A stretch of DNA of 64,000 bases from Nocardioidaceae bacterium UBA4001. Its GTDB lineage: Bacteria; Actinomycetota; Actinomycetes; Propionibacteriales; Nocardioidaceae. Where the stretch lies: the NCBI GenBank assembly GCA_002384855.1, contig DGBP01000074.1, forward strand, positions 64,919 to 128,918, read 5' to 3'. Made by a program: the position numbers and the translations under genes. The notes below the pieces were generated by a model, which had not been told where the DNA came from, searched no databases, and worked only from the letters and a program-made list of their open reading frames with translations. Within the stretch, counting starts at the first letter, position 1, and each line of letters starts with the position of its first letter. Positions 59,461 to 64,000 of the stretch are shown here, piece by piece.

Positions 59461-59666
59461 GACTCGGCGCCGAAGTCGGGCCCTGGCAGCGGCTCCACCA
59501 TGCGCAGGGGTGGGACGAGGCCCGAGCCGGCGAGCGTGTCGAGGGCACGCTTCTCCTCGTCGTCGAAGCCCAGCTCGGGCGGCGGCCCGAGCAGCACCGT
59601 CACCACGCAGTCCGTGCACGCCGGACCGCGCACCAGGCAGGTGTCGCAGTCGATTCGGACACTCAT
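59454..59666 (-). CDS. Small cysteine-rich protein
   Basis: A 70-residue protein starting MSVRIDCDTCLVRGPACTDC, with C7, C10, C17 and C20 arranged as a CxxC-x6-CxxC zinc or iron-sulphur site, then VVTVLLGPP and an acidic helix. TGGAGG lies 5 bases before the ATG. Similar short proteins occur next to NlpC/P60 genes in actinobacteria; function unknown. Confidence 0.75.
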   Translation of the reverse strand: MSVRIDCDTCLVRGPACTDCVVTVLLGPPPELGFDDEEKRALDTLAGSGLVPPLRMVEPLPGPDFGAESA

Positions 59667-59762
59667 GTCGCCTCCAGGGGAAGTCGGTTTCGTCCTGGCA
59701 GGGACGCTGTCAGCAGCCACCGACAGTTTCGGCAGATCCCGACTCGCCGAGGCGGGAAGGGG

Positions 59763-61133
59763 TCAAGAACGCGCCAGCAGCCGGGTGAGCACGACCGCGT
59801 CGACCACCCGCGCGCCGCCGCGTCTGACGTCGCGCGCAACCGCCTGGTCGCTGGTCACCACGACGAGCGGGCGCCCGGTGGGCTCGGCGGCGACGAGGTC
59901 ACGGATCACGTCGTCCGCGATCACGCCGTACGGGCTGTAGAGGACCCGCACCCCCCGCGGCTTCTTCACGAGCGGGCGTTCGACCCGGTCGGCCGCGTCG
60001 AAGACGACGGTGACCTCGGCGCTCGTGCGCGCGGCCAGCGGGGCCAGACCGGACAGCAGGCGGTCACGCTGGATCTCCAGGGACGACTCGGGCCAGGCGT
60101 TCTTGGTGACGTTGTAGCCGTCGACCACGAGGTGCACCCGCGGCAGTGCCAGCAGCTGGTCGAGCAGCGCGGGGTCGTCCTTGGCCAGCGACCCGTGGCT
60201 GCTCGGGGTGCGGGCCCCTTGCTCGGCGACATCGGCCTCGACGGCGTCCGCGGGCGAGCCGTCGACCGGAGGCAGGGCCAGCTCACGACGCAGGCCTTGG
60301 GCCGTCTCGAGCAGCGTGTCGAGGAGGAGGCGAGCCCGCAGCGTGGCCCCTCCCTTCTCGGCCCGCTCGGTGCGACGCGCCACGGTGAGCTCCTGCTCGA
60401 GCTCCTCGACCCGGGTCCGCAGGCGACGCAGCTCACTCTCCGCCACGGTCGACGACGCGGTGGCCTGGGCGACCACCTCGTCGGCCTGTGTCGCGGCTGA
60501 CTCGGCGGCACTCTCTGCTCGCTTGACCCGGGCACGGGCGTCGCCGAGCTTGTGCCGCAGGTCGGAGTTCTCCGCCTTGAGCGCGGTCATCTGGTCGCGG
60601 TTGCGTTCCCGGAGCGTACGCAGCTCGTCGTGCGCGTCGTCGAGCTGCCGACGCAGACGTTCCACCTGCTGGGCCACCTCGCGGCTGGCCGCGGCGTCGC
60701 GCTCGACACCCGCGACGTCGGCCGACCGCTCGACGACCTCCACCCAGCCCTCCGGGCGCATCAGGTAGGCCACGGCGGCGAGCTCGACCGGATCGGCCGC
60801 CGCGGGCGTCGTACCCTCCTCCAGCGCACGCGCCAGCTCAGGCACCCGCAGGCGCACCTGCGTCGCCAACCGGCCACGGAAATCCGCATCGGTCTCCAGC
60901 ACCCCCGCGATCTGCGTGCCGGCGAGCTTCGCCCGCCGCGACGGCGCGAAGGAGGCGACGCGACGCAGCGAGGCGGGCAGCTGGTCCGTCGCGATGGAAC
61001 CGACCGCCTCGGCCGCGAGTGCGATGACCCGCGCGCGCACGCCTTCGGGCAGGGGACCGGCGAGCCCCTTGACGGCCGACTCGGCGGACGGGTCCTGGTC
61101 GTGCTCCGAGCCCTTCTCGGCGGCCGTGGTCAC
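59763..61133 (-). CDS. NYN-domain (YacP-like) putative RNase with coiled coil
   Basis: A 456-residue protein. A helical N-terminal part (LPASLRRVASFAPSRRAKL) and a long coiled coil (about residues 170-270) precede a C-terminal NYN domain with VVDGYNVTKNAWPE, VVFDAADRVE, RVLYSPYGVIADDVIRD and VVTSDQAVARD, which carry the acidic PIN-like active site. YacP/Rae1-type enzymes cut RNA. The GTG start lies in a GTGA overlap with the zinc-ribbon gene upstream, so the pair is coupled. Confidence 0.85.
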   Translation of the reverse strand: MTTAAEKGSEHDQDPSAESAVKGLAGPLPEGVRARVIALAAEAVGSIATDQLPASLRRVASFAPSRRAKLAGTQIAGVLETDADFRGRLATQVRLRVPELARALEEGTTPAAADPVELAAVAYLMRPEGWVEVVERSADVAGVERDAAASREVAQQVERLRRQLDDAHDELRTLRERNRDQMTALKAENSDLRHKLGDARARVKRAESAAESAATQADEVVAQATASSTVAESELRRLRTRVEELEQELTVARRTERAEKGGATLRARLLLDTLLETAQGLRRELALPPVDGSPADAVEADVAEQGARTPSSHGSLAKDDPALLDQLLALPRVHLVVDGYNVTKNAWPESSLEIQRDRLLSGLAPLAARTSAEVTVVFDAADRVERPLVKKPRGVRVLYSPYGVIADDVIRDLVAAEPTGRPLVVVTSDQAVARDVRRGGARVVDAVVLTRLLARS

Positions 61134-61378
61134 GAAGTGGTGGCGTCGACTTCCGCGCGTGCCACGAGCTCGATGGCGTCGGACCGGCCGCACCACCGAC
61201 AGGTGACGGACTCGACCTCCTCGCTCTGGGTGGTGCTCTCCTCGACCTCGTGGTCGCCGGCGAGGTCGAAGTGCCAGAACTCGGTCGTACGGCGGGTCCG
61301 CGTCACGTCGAAGCGGGTGAGGTTGCCGCAGCCACCGCACCGCCAACGGGTGTTCGCGTCAGGCAGGGGGGCAGCCAC
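61130..61378 (-). CDS. Zinc-ribbon protein coupled to the NYN nuclease
   Basis: An 82-residue protein with two cysteine knuckles, CGGCG near the N-terminus and CRWCG near residue 60, forming a zinc ribbon. GAGGAGA precedes the ATG. Translation is coupled to the NYN nuclease gene by a four-base overlap, so it may be its nucleic-acid-binding partner. Confidence 0.8.
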   Translation of the reverse strand: MAAPLPDANTRWRCGGCGNLTRFDVTRTRRTTEFWHFDLAGDHEVEESTTQSEEVESVTCRWCGRSDAIELVARAEVDATTS

Positions 61379-61470
61379 GGTCTCTCCTCGGGGTCGGAAG
61401 CCTCGCGTGACCCATCGTACGTGCGCGAGCCTGCCCGAAATGGTCGGTGGGCCGGTTTAGCGTCTCGACC

Positions 61471-63243
61471 ATGAACAGCACGGCCGTCTCGAGGTGGGAG
61501 TCCCAGCGCAGCTTCGACGAGCTGGGGCGACCGCTGCGTGACCTGACCTTCTGCGTGGTCGACCTGGAGACGACCGGCGGGTCTGCGGCGGGCGGGTCGA
61601 TGATCACCGAGGTCGGTGCCGTGAAGGTCCGCGGCGGCGAGATCCTCGGGGAGTTCCAGACGCTGGTGAACCCCAACCAGGCGATCCCGGCCTTCATCGC
61701 CGTGCTGACCGGCATCACCGACTCGATGGTGGCCACCGCGCCGCGGATCGAGCAGGTGCTTCCGCAGTTCCTGGAGTTCGCCCAGGGCTGTGTCCTCGTG
61801 GCGCACAACGCCCCCTTCGACGTCGGCTTCCTCAAGCACTTCGCCGCCGAGCAGGGGCGTCCCTGGCCGGGCTTCGAGGTGTTGGACACGGCTCGCCTCG
61901 CCCGGCGGGTCATCACGCGTGACGACGCCCCCAACTGCAAGCTCGGCTCGCTCGCCACCCTCTTCGGGGCGACGACCACACCCAACCACCGCGCGCTGTC
62001 CGACGCCCGCGCGACGGTCGACGTCATGCACGGCCTCTTCGCGCGGCTCGGCGGCCTCGGGGTGCACACGCTGGAGGAGCTCCAGACGTTCTCCTCCCGG
62101 GTCAGCACCGCCCAGCGGAAGAAGCGGCACCTGGCCGAGGCGCTCCCCCACGCCCCGGGCGTCTACCTCTTCCGCGACGACCGCGACCGAGTGCTGTACG
62201 TCGGCACGTCGAAGGATCTCCGCACGCGGGTGCGCTCGTACTTCACCGCCTCGGAGACGCGCTCACGCATGGGTGAGATGGTCGGCCTCACCGAGACGGT
62301 CACCGGCATCGAGTGCGCGACCGCTCTGGAGGCCGAGGTCCGCGAGCTGCGCCTGATCGCCGAGCACAAGCCGAAGTACAACCGCCGCTCCCGCTTCCCT
62401 GAGCGCGTGCACTGGGTCAAGCTCACCGTCGAGCCGTGGCCTCGCCTGTCCCTGGTGCGCCAGGTGCTCGACGACGGCGCGGAGTACCTCGGTCCCTTCG
62501 GCTCCAAGAAGGTCGCCGAGCGCGCCGTTGCCGCGCTGCACGAGACCTTCCCGATCCGCCAGTGCGGTGGACGCATGGCGCGCCTGCCCTCCCAGACCCC
62601 GTGCGCCCTCGGCGAGATGGGCAAGTGTCTCTCGCCCTGCGACGGCAGTGTGGAGACCGAGGTGTACGACGGCGTGGTCACCGACCTCCGGGCGACGCTG
62701 ACGGGCGCACCCGATGCCGTCGTCGCCTCGCTCACGGGCCGGATGAGCACGCTGTCTGTCTCCGAGCGCTTCGAGGAGGCCGCGACGATCCGCGACCGCC
62801 TGACGTCGTTCGTCCGCTCCGCGTCGAGGACCCAACGCCTCCGGGCGCTGACCCGCTGCTCGGAGCTGGTGGCCGCGCGCCGTGGCGACGACGGCCGTTG
62901 GGGCGTCCACGTCGTGCGCCACGGCCGACTGGCTGCAGTGGGAGTAATCCCACCCGGCGCCCACGCGGGCGAGTGGGTCAAGCAGCTGCGGGCCGGCGCC
63001 GAGACGGTCTCCCCCGGCCCCGGTCCTACACCGGCCGCCACCGCCGAAGAGACGGAGAAAATCCTGCGCTGGCTGGAGTCCGACGGGGTGCGGCTCGTCC
63101 ACGTCGACGGCGAGTGGAGCAGCCCGATCAGCGGGGCCCGCAAACATCTGCGGCTGCACGACGCCGCCGGCGAGTCCCGGGACAAGCTCGTGCCCTTCGA
63201 CGACCGGCGGGACCTCCGACCGGTGCACCAGCCGGCGAGGTAG
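61471..63243 (+). CDS. DEDD exonuclease / UvrC-like GIY-YIG nuclease
   Basis: A 590-residue fusion. Residues about 25-190 are a DnaQ-like 3'-5' exonuclease (VVDLETTGG, HNAPFDVGFL, HRALSDARAT giving the DEDDh set). Residues about 225-305 are a UvrC-like GIY-YIG domain (APGVYLFRDDRDRVLYVGTSKDLRTRV), followed by a UvrC-like middle with a CALGEMGKCLSPCDG cysteine cluster and a UVR-type helix. It matches Rv2191. Such proteins lack the UvrC C-terminal endonuclease. TAGCGT lies 7 bases before the ATG (leaderless). Confidence 0.92.
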   Translation: MNSTAVSRWESQRSFDELGRPLRDLTFCVVDLETTGGSAAGGSMITEVGAVKVRGGEILGEFQTLVNPNQAIPAFIAVLTGITDSMVATAPRIEQVLPQFLEFAQGCVLVAHNAPFDVGFLKHFAAEQGRPWPGFEVLDTARLARRVITRDDAPNCKLGSLATLFGATTTPNHRALSDARATVDVMHGLFARLGGLGVHTLEELQTFSSRVSTAQRKKRHLAEALPHAPGVYLFRDDRDRVLYVGTSKDLRTRVRSYFTASETRSRMGEMVGLTETVTGIECATALEAEVRELRLIAEHKPKYNRRSRFPERVHWVKLTVEPWPRLSLVRQVLDDGAEYLGPFGSKKVAERAVAALHETFPIRQCGGRMARLPSQTPCALGEMGKCLSPCDGSVETEVYDGVVTDLRATLTGAPDAVVASLTGRMSTLSVSERFEEAATIRDRLTSFVRSASRTQRLRALTRCSELVAARRGDDGRWGVHVVRHGRLAAVGVIPPGAHAGEWVKQLRAGAETVSPGPGPTPAATAEETEKILRWLESDGVRLVHVDGEWSSPISGARKHLRLHDAAGESRDKLVPFDDRRDLRPVHQPAR

Positions 63244-63262
63244 TCCGTCTCCCCTCCCCGCC

Positions 63263-63878
63263 ATGACTTGGCTCGACGCACTCGGCTGGGCGGGCTCGGT
63301 GCTGCTCGTCTTCTCCCTGGCCCAAGCACGGGTGCTGCGCTTCCGCATCCTCAACCTGCTGGCCTGCGTGATCCTCGTCGTCTTCAACTGGTTGCTGGGC
63401 ATCTGGCCGCTGGTCGCGATGAACGTGGTGCTCGTCGGCATCAACCTGTGGTTCGTCCGCAAGCTGCTGACCCAGCGCCATGACGCGGATGTCTTCAAGG
63501 TCCTCGAGGTCGGGCCTAACGACGAGTACCTCCGCCATGTCCTCCGAGTGCACAGCCACGACATCCTGAAGTTCCAGCCCGACTTCGTCTGGGACGGCGC
63601 CGAGCCCGGCCGCTCCGCCTACCTCGCTGCACGAGGTAGGCGGAGCGGTCGGGGTCGTCCTCGTCAGGGACTCCGGGAACGGTGTGGCCGAGGTGGATCT
63701 CGACTACGTGACGCCGCGGTTCCGCGACTTCTCCCCCGGTGAGTTCGTCTGGCGCCGCAGCGGCCTGCTCAGGGAGGACGGCTACCGGCGGGTGCTCACC
63801 TCGCCGGCCATGGTGGGTGCGTACTACGACAAGATCGGTTTTCGTCGGGAGGGCGACAGGTTCGTCCTGGACCTCTGA
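63263..63878 (+). pseudogene. YgjV-like membrane/GNAT-like protein, frameshifted
   Basis: The first frame encodes MTWLDALGWAGSVLLVFSLA and three more hydrophobic segments (YgjV/PQ-loop-like), then VLRVHSHDILKFQPDFVW, the start of an acetyltransferase-like domain. At about 63627 it leaves frame and runs into Arg-rich sequence to a stop at 63742. The domain continues in another frame (LHEVGGAVGVVLVRDSG to YYDKIGFRREGDRFVLDL) until 63878. Removing one base near 63626-63627 gives AYLLHEVGG and a full-length protein. The break sits exactly in a near-perfect hairpin. Confidence 0.8.
63605..63653. repeat. Long hairpin at the frameshift site
   Basis: Perfect 17-bp arms (63610-63626 and 63632-63648) flank the loop CTGCA; the pairing continues four more base pairs beyond one G-T position, for a 22-bp stem. 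Such perfection inside coding sequence is unexpected. Confidence 0.9.
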
Positions 63879-63910
63879 GCTGTGCCCCGGCCGTCCGATA
63901 GCCTCGGGCC

Positions 63911-64000
63911 ATGATCACCGCCATCGTCTTCGTGAAGGCCGACGTCGCCCGCATCCCCGAGGTCGCCGAGCAGATCGCCGCGCTCGACGGGGTCAGCGAG
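63911..64000 (+). CDS. Lrp/AsnC ligand-binding-domain protein, N-terminal part
   Basis: Only 30 codons are in the window: MITAIVFVKADVARIPEVAE and onward. The VFVKADVARIPEVAEQIAAL pattern is that of stand-alone AsnC-type effector-binding (RAM) domains, about 80 residues long. TAGCCT lies 6 bases before the ATG (leaderless). The rest lies beyond the right edge. Confidence 0.7.
   Translation, partial: MITAIVFVKADVARIPEVAEQIAALDGVSE

Noticed and set aside
1..64000. tRNA genes, rRNA genes, CRISPR arrays, prophage or plasmid functions
   Set aside because: No T-arm/anticodon patterns, regularly spaced repeats, phage structural genes or replication genes were found by reading both strands.

Overview
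The window is high-GC actinobacterial chromosome. Gene content, very high GC at third codon positions, frequent GTG starts and gene order point to Nocardioidaceae (Nocardioides-like); that placement is inference from gene families, not from a marker gene. No rRNA, tRNA, CRISPR array, insertion sequence, prophage or biosynthetic megacluster was seen. Much of the right half and part of the middle keep the gene order of Mycobacterium tuberculosis Rv2172c-Rv2191: metF, a polyprenyl synthase, the Rv2175c DNA-binding protein, pknL and a type II DAHP synthase; then plsC, an Rv2183c-like protein, an ArsA-type ATPase, an SRPBCC protein, fadD15, pimB, an NlpC/P60 hydrolase and the DEDD-exonuclease/UvrC-like protein.

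Layout. 1-1.6 kb: the end of a TgpA-type transglutaminase and a DUF3040 protein. 1.7-8.9 kb: a leftward DNA-damage cassette (DUF6504, HEPN protein, dnaE2, methyltransferase, dinB) behind a perfect LexA/SOS box and a good sigma-70-like promoter. 9-17 kb: small metabolic and membrane genes, a FAD oxidoreductase, metF and a prenyl synthase, with a large compound palindrome between convergent genes. 17-24 kb: orphan barstar, Rv2175c-like protein, LysM/transglycosylase, PASTA kinase PknL, a decayed secreted-protein fragment, endonuclease IV and an EamA transporter. 24-29.4 kb: two DAHP synthases of different types, the first behind a 21-codon leader and hairpin. 29.6-30.5 kb: a toxin-antitoxin pair whose VapC is frameshifted. 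30.5-43 kb: amino-acid permease, secreted subtilase, RecQ with an extra C-terminal domain, a PPi-type phosphofructokinase, a divergent CGNR-regulator/EamA pair with a palindromic operator, and glycerol kinase. 43.6-48.5 kb: a two-component system split by a cold-shock/DUF1294 gene and a flavin reductase-like gene, and plsC. 48.6-54.5 kb: hydrolase, MazEF-like pair, and the ArsA/SRPBCC/fadD block. 54.5-59.3 kb: an overlapping operon NlpC/P60 - gluzincin - M48 protease - PimB behind a c-di-AMP (ydaO-type) riboswitch. 59.4-64 kb: small Cys-rich protein, NYN nuclease with zinc-ribbon partner, UvrC-like nuclease, a frameshifted membrane/GNAT-like gene and the start of an AsnC-type protein.

The strongest regulatory observations are the SOS-controlled mutasome cassette, the c-di-AMP riboswitch heading an envelope operon, and a recurrent leaderless-transcript signature (TANNNT 5-8 bases before the start codon) at 15 starts. 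Two genes are broken by small frameshifts, one exactly at a near-perfect 22-bp hairpin.
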